Positions 1 through 6,561 of a DNA stretch of 6,802 nt are shown one piece after another; within the stretch, counting starts at the first letter, position 1; each line of letters starts with the position of its first letter. Made by a program: the position numbers and the translations under genes. Location: contig DLGO01000154.1 of NCBI GenBank assembly GCA_002482725.1, positions 1 through 6,802 of the forward strand. Direction: 5' to 3'. The notes below the pieces were generated by a model that searched no databases, was not told where the DNA came from, and saw only the letters and a list, made by a program, of their open reading frames with translations. The stretch comes from Bacteroidetes bacterium UBA7692 (GTDB taxonomy: Bacteria; Bacteroidota; Bacteroidia; Chitinophagales; LD1).

Positions 1-11
1 GTAAGGGGCTG

Positions 12-41
12 CAAATATAAGCACCAATTTCATATTCGCAA
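12..41 (-). promoter_or_regulatory. Bacteroidota-type promoter facing left
   Basis: On the minus strand the sequence reads TTG (complement of 39-41), a 19-nt spacer, then TATATTTG (complement of 12-19), a full match to the TAnnTTTG -7 element. The phylum's vegetative promoters have a TTG-type -33 box and a TAnnTTTG -7 box about 19-21 nt apart, so box sequence and spacing both fit. Transcription would start at about the left edge and run out of the window, so the gene it serves is not visible. The call is by consensus only. Confidence 0.55.
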
Positions 42-54
42 GGGGTAATGCGAA
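35..54. repeat. inverted repeat over the -33 box
   Basis: TTCGCA (35-40) and TGCGAA (49-54) are perfect 6-bp inverted repeats separated by 8 bp. The left arm covers most of the TTG -33 box of the promoter at 12-41. It could be a regulator site or a weak hairpin. There is no T-run on either side, so a terminator is unlikely. A 6-bp repeat can arise by chance. Confidence 0.35.
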
Positions 55-92
55 AATAGTTGGGTAGAAATCCTTCATCAATATAAAATATG

Positions 93-105
93 ATTGATTA
101 TCAAT
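93..105. repeat. short near-palindrome ATTGAT-T-ATCAAT
   Basis: Two 6-bp arms, ATTGAT (93-98) and ATCAAT (100-105), flank a single central base. The site sits in AT-rich DNA between the barrel gene's stop and the leftward promoter. It may be an operator-like site, but palindromes of this size are common in AT-rich DNA. Confidence 0.25.
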
Positions 106-157
106 TATTTAAGTGATTAATAAATATATGTCGTTGCTTTAGGAAATTACTATCCCA

Positions 158-3100
158 TTAGAAAATGGCCCTCAATTCGGCCCTGCCGGAGTGCACTACG
201 GCTGCAGTGCCTGTTTTTCGGCCATCGTATATGAAGGTTAGCAACACATTTGTGGTCAATCGATACTCTATAGTAGCGTTCCATACATAGTTATTGCCGT
301 TGCTAAGCCCCTCCAGCATGGCGTATTCCAGTTGCTGATTGGCGTAGTCCCTATCCATATAGCGTATAGATGAGTAGGTAAACTTAGTCTCAAACGTAGC
401 CTTGGAGTTGCGGTTGTACCTGGCAGTGATGCTTGTTTGATTAACCGTAGCAGTCTGTTTGCCCACAGAATCGGTTGGGTTTACCTTACGGGCAAACAGG
501 TAATTAGCGGCTATACGAAAGTCCGTTTTGTATTGATAAGCAATCTCCGCCTGAGCCTGATTGAAATGAAACCTGAAGCGCTGCGCGCTGTAAAAGTCAC
601 TTCGGTTAGCCCTGATACCGTTGGTATACGTGGCTTGCAGCAGCAATGCCTGTATGATATTGTAGCGCAGCGTTACTCCTTGGGACTGGCTGAGGCGCTC
701 CTCGAACCCACTGGTGAGCAGCACCCTGTTTTGCAGGTAGCTGAAGTCGAACTGCGCACCATACTTAGGGTCGAGCCTGTTATAAAACACAGAGGTGCGT
801 GCCGTGGTAGATGTAGATACCAGCGTCGAATCTTCTATTTTGGATGGGAAGGGATTGAAGTAGTTGCCCGGCTTCAAACCTTTGCCTGCCATCAGCTTGC
901 GTTGCAGCTCCACACTACCAAATGCAGAAATACGACCGATAATTTTCGCCCATTTCGCCGTCTTTCCATTCAGCAGCACTGCGGGGTTCAGGTTGATTGT
1001 CTGGCTGAACTGTGTGGAGCTTACGGCCACATAATCTGCGGTAACTGCAAACACCTTTACATAAGAGGAGTCCTCCCTGTAGGGCGATATCACAAACTCA
1101 TTCAGCTGCTTTATGCCATCCTCATTGCTATCTTTCCATACATAGTCGCCGGTGTTGGTAGGCGATGGCTGGTAGGTGATCTGGATTTTCTGCTCGCGGC
1201 CACTTCCTATCTCATATAGTGTAGAGGAGCGCAAAAAGCCCTTCAATACATTGAAGCTATAATTTACCCTGCCTAGGTAAAAATTCTTTAGCTGCGAGGT
1301 GCGGAGAATAGAGTCCTTTTCATCAGCATACCTGTAGGTTACATTCCATTGCAGCGATTGGTTCTTTATAGTAGTTACATTACCAAATACATTTATAGTT
1401 TGCCCTATAAAGTGCGGTGCTTTAAATTTTTCGGCACCGGGTTGGTGCTCAGCACGGAATATACCTTCTATGCCATACTTGTTTCTGGCAGTATCGGGAC
1501 TAACGAAATAGACCTTGTAGTTTTGCCATAAGTAAGAGCCAGACGTAAGCGTATCTGAGCTGATATCCTTTATAGAGTTTATCTCATGATTGGCTACAGC
1601 ACCTATCTTCCAACCGCGCAGCTTCTTTATAGCATACGACACATCTACCTGTGGCCTGATAAAAAGCGATGTACTCGTTTCTGTTCTGGCATTGACAATA
1701 GTGCTGAAAGAATTGATGGAAAAGCCATTCTTTTGGAGCGTAGCCCCTACCCCATTTTCAAACCCATTGTACTTGCCTGCCTGATTGTAAGAGCGAAACC
1801 TGTAGGTGATGTTTCCCAACTTGCTTATAGCATAGTTAAGGTTAAGTACCGATAGGTGCTCGCTGGCAGGTGTAGTAAATGCAGGTGTATTCCACTCCCT
1901 GTTAAACTCTACCGCGCGGAAACGCTCTATGGATTTAAACCTGTCCTGCACAAACTCATACGATGCATCTATAGTAAGTGACTGCCCGTTATCCTTTTCC
2001 TTTTTGGTAACTACAATTCCCTTATAGGTTAGCTTACCCGCACCGCCAAGGTTATCCTTATTATCTACCTGCGATAGGGTATTCACATCATTATTGCTCA
2101 GCGCTCCCTCTGCTCCCAACACATGATTCTCCGTAATTTTGTAATTGCCTGCAAGCGAAAACATCTGTACCAGCTGCGGTGCAGGCAGCAGTTGCGCGGG
2201 CCTATACTCTCCATAATGTATTACCTGCCCATTAATCGTATCTGGCCTTATCCAGGCAAACACACGACCATTGGCAGTAGACGCTATAGGTATGTAATCG
2301 CCCTGCCCTGCACCCACCAGCAGAAATGATGCTGCGTATATTGCCTCCGTAGAATTATTAGAAAATACCAGCACCGAGTCATAGCCCAGCGTATCCCTGC
2401 GGGCATACAGTATCCTGTTGGCATCGTAGCCCACGCTATCTATAGTAGGGTAAAAAGCATTCTGCACGCTATCGCCTATTTGCGACAGGAAAGTCCGCTT
2501 GTTATCATCCAATGTCTGTTGTATGGTTTGCGATTTGCTATCCTGCTCGTGGTATGCATTGAAAGCAATGTTACCCTTCTTCCAGTTCCACTCGGCATTG
2601 CCATAAACTATAAAGCGCGAATAGTTCTGATTGCTATACTCAAACTCTACCACCACCCGCAGGTCTTTTGTTATCAGCCGCTTCGGGGTAAAGCGTATCT
2701 CGGCCGTATTGTAGTCGATCACATAATCATGATCGGCACCACGCATCATTTTTACACCATTTATAAATACCTCTTCCGTATTTGCAAGTATCACTATAAA
2801 GGTTTCGCCATTGGCACCGCTCAACTTATATGGACCCTGGTTGCCCTCCCCTACCTGTAGAATATTGCGCGCAAACTTGCCGCGCATAACACCACCGGCC
2901 ACCTGCGTACCCAATGAGCCATTCTTCTTCAAATCGAAAATACCGCTGTATGCGCCCCCCTGCGGCTTCTTGGAAAAGCGCATGAAATAGGCACTGGCAG
3001 GGTTGTACAGATCAAAATCGCCCACTATAACTTTTTGATTCAGGCGTTTTAGCTGTATAAAAATCTTATCGAACTCTTGCAGCTTCTGCGTACTACCATC

Positions 3101-3679
3101 CGGTTGAAACGGAATATTGTTGTCGGTAATAGCAGCAGTTACTTCTATATCCTTCGTGACCATTCCTGATAACTGCAGGTTGAACTGTGAGTTCAACACT
3201 ACATCCTGGTTATTGCCAAAGCTCAATCCTCGGGAAAATGTACCGTTGTAATCCAGCCCACCGAAATCGATAAAATCCTGGGGTGCTTCTACAGGCCTGT
3301 ATTCAAAGGGCTTCATAACAAACTCCATCTGCGATTGCTGATAAGCAGCATAGCTCTTATTAGCATACCTGCTGCCAAGCGCATAGGGCAATGCCCTATA
3401 GCGCACCGTAATAGAATCAGTGGCCGGCTTCCTTTTCCATATCAGCAACGACTGCAATGGGTATATGGTATAGTCTGCAGTATCCATCAATACCTGCTGC
3501 CCGCCAACACCCGCATATATGGCAGTTTGCCCTGCTACCAGGCTTAGGGAGTCTATCCTAACAGAATCTGTGACTGCAATCTGCTTTACCCTAAGGTTAG
3601 ATAGCGATTGCGCAGAAAGGCCACAAGCCGCACCGCACAACAACAATAAAACCAAAAACCTGAAAGCAGTACTTAACAA
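158..3679 (-). CDS. large SprA-like outer-membrane beta-barrel protein
   Basis: A 1173-residue exported protein of unknown function. Residues 1-24 form a signal peptide: a Leu-rich core (9-14), then a GLSAQ ending typical of Bacteroidota type I signals. Residues about 136-250 carry SprA-like motifs (LSFGNNQDVVLNS, AITDNNIPFQPDGSTQ, EFDKIFIQL, VGDFDL). A second module at about 282-352 includes GPYKLSGANGE, VFINGVKM and DYVIDYNTAEIRFTP. Residues about 500-1173 alternate polar and hydrophobic positions like barrel strands, and the last residue is Phe, as in many BAM substrates. An EF-hand-like loop lies at 850-861. SprA, the type IX secretion channel, is about twice as long, so this is a relative or paralogue, not SprA itself. 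The start is taken as TTG at 3679; no in-frame ATG exists between the upstream TGA (3743-3745) and residue 65. It is divergent from the rhodanese-thioredoxin gene. I am sure it is coding, fairly sure of the barrel, and unsure of its role. Confidence 0.85.
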   Translation of the reverse strand: MLSTAFRFLVLLLLCGAACGLSAQSLSNLRVKQIAVTDSVRIDSLSLVAGQTAIYAGVGGQQVLMDTADYTIYPLQSLLIWKRKPATDSITVRYRALPYALGSRYANKSYAAYQQSQMEFVMKPFEYRPVEAPQDFIDFGGLDYNGTFSRGLSFGNNQDVVLNSQFNLQLSGMVTKDIEVTAAITDNNIPFQPDGSTQKLQEFDKIFIQLKRLNQKVIVGDFDLYNPASAYFMRFSKKPQGGAYSGIFDLKKNGSLGTQVAGGVMRGKFARNILQVGEGNQGPYKLSGANGETFIVILANTEEVFINGVKMMRGADHDYVIDYNTAEIRFTPKRLITKDLRVVVEFEYSNQNYSRFIVYGNAEWNWKKGNIAFNAYHEQDSKSQTIQQTLDDNKRTFLSQIGDSVQNAFYPTIDSVGYDANRILYARRDTLGYDSVLVFSNNSTEAIYAASFLLVGAGQGDYIPIASTANGRVFAWIRPDTINGQVIHYGEYRPAQLLPAPQLVQMFSLAGNYKITENHVLGAEGALSNNDVNTLSQVDNKDNLGGAGKLTYKGIVVTKKEKDNGQSLTIDASYEFVQDRFKSIERFRAVEFNREWNTPAFTTPASEHLSVLNLNYAISKLGNITYRFRSYNQAGKYNGFENGVGATLQKNGFSINSFSTIVNARTETSTSLFIRPQVDVSYAIKKLRGWKIGAVANHEINSIKDISSDTLTSGSYLWQNYKVYFVSPDTARNKYGIEGIFRAEHQPGAEKFKAPHFIGQTINVFGNVTTIKNQSLQWNVTYRYADEKDSILRTSQLKNFYLGRVNYSFNVLKGFLRSSTLYEIGSGREQKIQITYQPSPTNTGDYVWKDSNEDGIKQLNEFVISPYREDSSYVKVFAVTADYVAVSSTQFSQTINLNPAVLLNGKTAKWAKIIGRISAFGSVELQRKLMAGKGLKPGNYFNPFPSKIEDSTLVSTSTTARTSVFYNRLDPKYGAQFDFSYLQNRVLLTSGFEERLSQSQGVTLRYNIIQALLLQATYTNGIRANRSDFYSAQRFRFHFNQAQAEIAYQYKTDFRIAANYLFARKVNPTDSVGKQTATVNQTSITARYNRNSKATFETKFTYSSIRYMDRDYANQQLEYAMLEGLSNGNNYVWNATIEYRLTTNVLLTFIYDGRKTGTAAVVHSGRAELRAIF

Positions 3680-3832
3680 TTTGCTTAATCTATTAGTAAT
3701 ATAAAAGTAGCCATTTAAACCATCGCCCGATAGCAGAGATACTCATACGCAATGGTTAATGTATTTAAAGACAGTACACATTTTTCGTGTATTGAGGCAT
3801 AAGCAGTATTTTGCAATCAAAATTTTAACGAA
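3680..3832. promoter_or_regulatory. divergent control region
   Basis: This 153-bp AT-rich spacer separates two divergently read genes and must hold both promoters. On the plus side, TATTTTG (3807-3813) lies about 20 bp before the ATG at 3833 and resembles the TAnnTTTG box with one base missing; a T-rich run near 3781-3785 is a possible weak -33 box. On the minus side, TACTTTTA (complement of 3702-3709) matches seven of eight positions of the -7 box, but no TTG lies at the right distance. Neither gene has a strong Shine-Dalgarno; the plus gene has an A-rich leader just before its ATG, as is usual in this phylum. Exact promoter positions are uncertain. Confidence 0.4.
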
Positions 3833-4537
3833 ATGAAATCCATCGTACATATTCTTATCACAGTGCTTATTCTTTCATCGTGCAATTCTATAGGGCAAAA
3901 GCAGGGCAACCTTTCTGTAGCTGATTTTGAAGCGGCTATATCTAAAGCCGGTGCACAGTTGATAGATGTGCGCAGTGAAGATGAGTTTGCAGAGCGTCAT
4001 ATAAAAGGTGCAAAGAACATAAATGTAAACTCCAAGGAATTTGCCACAAGCATGGCGACACTGGACAAAACAAAACCGGTATACCTGTATTGCCTGAGCG
4101 GTAAGCGCAGTAGCAATGCGACAGAGTGGGCAAAGGCAAACGGGTTTGCCAGCGTATATAATCTGGATGGTGGCATTATGGCATGGGCAAATAGCGGAAA
4201 AGCAATAGAAGAGTCGGCGGCAGGCAAAAAGAAAGGGATGACTTCTGATGAATACTTAGCAGCGGTAAAGCAAGATAAGCTGGTGCTGGTAGACTTTAAT
4301 GCCGTATGGTGCGGACCATGTAAAGTGCTGAAACCACGCGTAGAGAAAGTAGTAAAAGCCAACGAGGCAAAGCTGCAACTGCTGGAAATAGACGTAGACA
4401 AGAACCCGGACATTGCCAAAATGATGAACATATCGGGTATACCACTATTGATACTATATAAACAAGGTAAAGAGGTATGGCGCAATATGGGCACCATGGA
4501 TGAGAAAGACCTGAGAGAGGTGATAGGCAGATTTTAA
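3833..4537 (+). CDS. rhodanese-thioredoxin fusion lipoprotein
   Basis: A 234-residue periplasmic lipoprotein with two thiol domains. Residues 1-17 are a lipoprotein signal: a hydrophobic core, then LSSC with Cys17 as the lipid anchor. No acidic surface-export motif follows the Cys, so it probably faces the periplasm. Residues about 27-125 are a single rhodanese domain, with LIDVRSEDEFAERHIKGA and the active-site loop CLSGKRS; Cys87 would carry the persulfide. Residues about 136-234 are a thioredoxin domain, with LVDFNAVWCGPCK (Cys160 and Cys163, buried Asp154) and the cis-proline loop GIPLLIL (Pro204). Its only four cysteines are these. The likely role is sulfur transfer or persulfide reduction, or disulfide exchange, in the cell envelope; the substrate is unknown. 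It needs an outside electron donor, which is not seen here. The ATG at 3833 is chosen because it gives a full signal peptide. It is divergent from the barrel gene and converges on tilS with a 3-bp gap. Confidence 0.92.
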   Translation: MKSIVHILITVLILSSCNSIGQKQGNLSVADFEAAISKAGAQLIDVRSEDEFAERHIKGAKNINVNSKEFATSMATLDKTKPVYLYCLSGKRSSNATEWAKANGFASVYNLDGGIMAWANSGKAIEESAAGKKKGMTSDEYLAAVKQDKLVLVDFNAVWCGPCKVLKPRVEKVVKANEAKLQLLEIDVDKNPDIAKMMNISGIPLLILYKQGKEVWRNMGTMDEKDLREVIGRF

Positions 4538-4540
4538 GTT

Positions 4541-5893
4541 CTATTGTACTGCGATAGTGCAAATCTCTTTGGTATTATTAGCAATACCAAAGCGCTCATC
4601 TATCCTATATCCTACCACCCATACTATCTTTTTATCGGACTCTAATACCCACACCTTTTCTTTTTCGTGCAGGGGCAGCTTTATATCTGTCAGAAACTTT
4701 TTGACCTTTTTCTTTTTCATGCCCATACCCAGCGGGTAGAAGTAGTCGCCATCTTTCCATTGGCGCAGTAGTAGTGGATATTTCAGGCGGGAGGCATCTA
4801 ACTGAGCTACATTCTGCTGCTTTGAGATTGTGGCGTTGCTGGTTTCTGAATAAGCAATACTTAATGTGCCATTACCGAATCTCACATCAGTTGTATCCTT
4901 ATCTACAAAAATAACCGATGCTTTTTCCGCTGCCAGTTCGGTTACAATCAGGAATTGCCTGTCCTGCACTACGCGGTTGGTTGCAGATAAAAATTGCCGC
5001 CCTACGCCATTGTCCAACCCTGCCAATATATCCTCTACCTGGGCATTATTAAAGCCATACTTCTGAAGTATAGAAAATAATACCGTGCGCTTCTCTGCCA
5101 GTTGCTTCAATTTGGCTATGGCTATTTTCTCGAAACTACCTGCAGGGAATACCAGTGTTTTATAAATAGCTTTCAAGTGCTTATCTACAAACCCCTCTAT
5201 CTCCTCAAAGCTCTTCAGGTTAGAGGCAAACGTATGCTCGAAAGAAGGATTTATCTCCCTGAACAATGGCACTAAGTTGTGCCTGATAAAATTGCGCGAA
5301 TACTTGTCGCTGGCATTGGAGCTATCCTCGCGGAAGGTTCCGCCCTTTGCAGCAAGATAATCAGCCACCTCGTCTCTTGTAGCAAAAAGCAACGGCCTTA
5401 TCACCTTGCCATTTTTGTATTGTATGCCTCGCATCCCCTTTATGCCTGTGCCTTTGGCCAGGTTAAAGAGTACTGTTTCTATAGAATCATTGAGATGATG
5501 TGCCGTAGCTATATAATCGAAGCTATGCTGTTGCCTTATCTCCTCGAACCAATCGTATCTCAATTTACGCGCAGCTTCTTGTATTGCCACTTTATTACCG
5601 GCAGCATACCCGGTAGTATCAAAGCGGATGCTGAAGAGTTCCACGCCAAGTTTGGCAGCATATTCCTTCACAAAGCTTTCATCTGCATCGCTTTCTGCTC
5701 CGCGCAATCCAAAGTTGCAATGGGCTATGGCAAACCTGTACCCTGCCTCCGATAAAAGCAGGCACAATGCCACAGAATCCAAACCTCCGCTCACTGCTAC
5801 CATTATACGCGTAGTAGCTTTCAGCAAAGATTTCTCCTTATTGAACTGTATAAAACGCCTTAGCAGATTGCCTTGCTGATTTTTGATACCCAC
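4541..5893 (-). CDS. tilS: tRNA(Ile)-lysidine synthetase
   Basis: A cytoplasmic ATP-dependent enzyme that joins lysine to C34 of tRNA-Ile(CAU), so that the tRNA reads AUA and not AUG; it is normally essential. At 450 residues it has the usual length. The N-terminal PP-loop ATPase domain shows VAVSGGLDS (32-40), HCNFGLRG (58-65), ATAHHLNDSIET (129-140) and REDSSN with YSRNFIRHNLVP (188-209). The C-terminal TilS domain shows WKDGDYFYPLGMGMKKKKVK (379-398) and ends near ERFGI (433-437). The start is GTG at 5893: an in-frame TGA lies just upstream inside pth, GTG is the only usual start after it, and the next ATG (residue 31) would remove the region before the PP-loop. It follows pth by 4 bp, with a purine-rich AAGAAA just before the GTG, so translational coupling is likely. 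The 3' end faces the rhodanese-thioredoxin gene across 3 bp. Confidence 0.96.
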   Translation of the reverse strand: MGIKNQQGNLLRRFIQFNKEKSLLKATTRIMVAVSGGLDSVALCLLLSEAGYRFAIAHCNFGLRGAESDADESFVKEYAAKLGVELFSIRFDTTGYAAGNKVAIQEAARKLRYDWFEEIRQQHSFDYIATAHHLNDSIETVLFNLAKGTGIKGMRGIQYKNGKVIRPLLFATRDEVADYLAAKGGTFREDSSNASDKYSRNFIRHNLVPLFREINPSFEHTFASNLKSFEEIEGFVDKHLKAIYKTLVFPAGSFEKIAIAKLKQLAEKRTVLFSILQKYGFNNAQVEDILAGLDNGVGRQFLSATNRVVQDRQFLIVTELAAEKASVIFVDKDTTDVRFGNGTLSIAYSETSNATISKQQNVAQLDASRLKYPLLLRQWKDGDYFYPLGMGMKKKKVKKFLTDIKLPLHEKEKVWVLESDKKIVWVVGYRIDERFGIANNTKEICTIAVQ

Positions 5894-5897
5894 TTTC

Positions 5898-6458
5898 TTA
5901 TTTGTTGTATTTGGTCATGGCATTGCCCAGCCCTTCGAACATAAAGCTATTGATAGCCTGGCAGGCACGGTCAATATGCTCGGGCAGGTGCTTTGCCTCC
6001 TCCGGCTTCCACTTGCCCAGCACATAATTTATCTGCCCACCTTTTGCATAATTACTGCCTATGCCAAAACGCAGGCGTGCATAGTTCTGGTTGCCCAGCA
6101 TCAGGTCTATATCCTTCAGCCCGTTGTGGCCGCCGTCGCTACCCTTACCCCTAAGCCTGAGCGCACCGAAATCAATAGCCAGATCGTCGAGCACTATCAA
6201 TACCCGCTCCTGTGGTATTTTCAGTTCCTGCATCCAGTAGCGCACGGCTTTGCCACTCAGGTTCATGTAGGTGGTTGGTTTTATCAGGTGTACCTGTTTG
6301 CCCTTGCTTTTGTAGGTAGTGTAAAAGGCATTGCGGCCAAGCTCGAAAGCGACCTTATTATCCCTGGCCAGCATATCCAGCACATCGAAGCCGATATTGT
6401 GCCTGGTATTCGCATATTCCTCTCCTATATTGCCCAAACCGGCTATCAAAAAATTCAT
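5898..6458 (-). CDS. pth: peptidyl-tRNA hydrolase
   Basis: A cytoplasmic esterase that cleaves peptidyl-tRNA dropped by stalled ribosomes, recycling the tRNA; it is essential in most bacteria. The 186 residues match the family's normal length. Conserved sites are all present: GLGNIGEEYANTRHNIGF (7-24) with Asn10, Tyr15 and the catalytic His20; PTTYMNLSG (61-69) with Asn66; LDDLAIDFG (90-98) with the catalytic-partner Asp91; and GSDGGHNGLKDI (107-118) with Asn112. FGIG (131-134) is also typical. The ATG start at 6458 begins directly at the first beta strand (MNFLIAGLGN), as in other Pth proteins. It is the first visible gene of a leftward operon with tilS. Its upstream DNA has a TAnnTTTG match only 7 nt from the ATG and a second one about 90 nt away. 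Confidence 0.97.
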   Translation of the reverse strand: MNFLIAGLGNIGEEYANTRHNIGFDVLDMLARDNKVAFELGRNAFYTTYKSKGKQVHLIKPTTYMNLSGKAVRYWMQELKIPQERVLIVLDDLAIDFGALRLRGKGSDGGHNGLKDIDLMLGNQNYARLRFGIGSNYAKGGQINYVLGKWKPEEAKHLPEHIDRACQAINSFMFEGLGNAMTKYNK

Positions 6459-6465
6459 CCTGTTG

Positions 6466-6473
6466 CAAAATTA
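6466..6473 (-). promoter_or_regulatory. -7-like box next to the pth start
   Basis: The minus strand reads TAATTTTG, a full match to TAnnTTTG, ending 7 nt before the pth ATG. If used, the transcript would start at or very near the ATG, giving a leaderless or nearly leaderless mRNA. No TTG lies 19-21 nt upstream, which weakens the call. Confidence 0.35.
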
Positions 6474-6502
6474 TAAAGTCAAAACATCCTCCGAATAAGC
6501 AC

Positions 6503-6514
6503 AATTAGCTAATT
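6503..6514. repeat. 12-bp perfect palindrome AATTAGCTAATT
   Basis: A perfect palindrome about 45 bp upstream of the pth ATG, between the two candidate pth promoter boxes. It could be an operator for a dimeric regulator, lying in the leader of a transcript begun at the farther promoter. Its AT-rich content makes chance occurrence possible. A related half, TTAGGCTAATT, occurs at 6563-6573. Confidence 0.35.
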
Positions 6515-6524
6515 TTTGTTTACG

Positions 6525-6561
6525 CCGCTTGCTCCTTCAGAGGTGCTGCAAATGTAAGCGG
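6525..6561. repeat. nested inverted repeats at the distal pth promoter
   Basis: The outer arms CCGCTT (6525-6530) and AAGCGG (6556-6561) are perfect. Inside lies a hairpin GCTCCT-TCAG-AGGTGC (6531-6546) with one mismatch. The right outer arm abuts and overlaps by one base the -7-like box at 6549-6556. Neither strand has a T-run after it, so it does not look like an intrinsic terminator. It may be a regulatory site or a 5' leader hairpin. Confidence 0.35.
6549..6556 (-). promoter_or_regulatory. -7-like box of a distal leftward promoter
   Basis: The minus strand reads TACATTTG, a full TAnnTTTG match, within GCTTACATTTGCAGC. That 15-mer differs by one base from the one around the leftward promoter at 12-19. 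A start a few bases downstream would give pth-tilS a 5' leader of roughly 85 nt. No TTG sits at the expected -33 distance, so the match is partial, but the likeness to the left-end site supports a real promoter core. Confidence 0.45.

Larger units (their letters stand above)
1..157. other. AT-rich intergenic region left of the barrel gene
   Basis: No convincing gene lies here. The stretch holds a leftward promoter (12-41), an inverted repeat (35-54) overlapping its upstream box, and a near-palindrome (93-105) in very AT-rich DNA. The leftward barrel gene ends at 158, so this is both its 3' flank and the probable 5' flank of a further leftward gene outside the window. I saw no GC-rich hairpin followed by a T-run that would act as an intrinsic terminator for the barrel gene. 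Confidence 0.6.

Noticed and set aside
35..54. Intrinsic terminator for the barrel gene
   Set aside because: The hairpin is only 6 bp, about 100 bp past the stop, and lacks a T-run on the minus strand.
1..78. Minus-strand ATG at 78 with a frame open to the left edge
   Set aside because: It would run through the well-formed promoter at 12-41, has no ribosome site, and only 26 codons are visible.
437..1219. 260-codon plus-strand open frame opposite the barrel gene
   Set aside because: It lies wholly antisense to a well-supported gene, has no recognisable domain, and its composition is what the opposite strand would give.
158..3679. Naming the barrel protein SprA, or a TonB-dependent receptor
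   Set aside because: It is about half SprA's length, and no TonB box or plug-domain motif is visible.
3997..4497. 166-codon minus-strand open frame opposite the rhodanese-thioredoxin gene
   Set aside because: The plus-strand reading has a lipobox, a rhodanese loop and CGPC; the antisense frame has no motif.
4696..4720. T-rich run suggesting a phase-variable tract
   Set aside because: It encodes the Lys-rich MKKKKVKKF segment usual in TilS; the runs are short and interrupted.
5883..6476. 197-codon plus-strand open frame opposite pth
   Set aside because: It mirrors the full length of pth, whose catalytic motifs are all present on the minus strand.
6470..6482. sigma70-like TTGACT and TATAAT on the minus strand before pth
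   Set aside because: The two hexamers are only one base apart, not about 17, so they cannot act as a -35/-10 pair.
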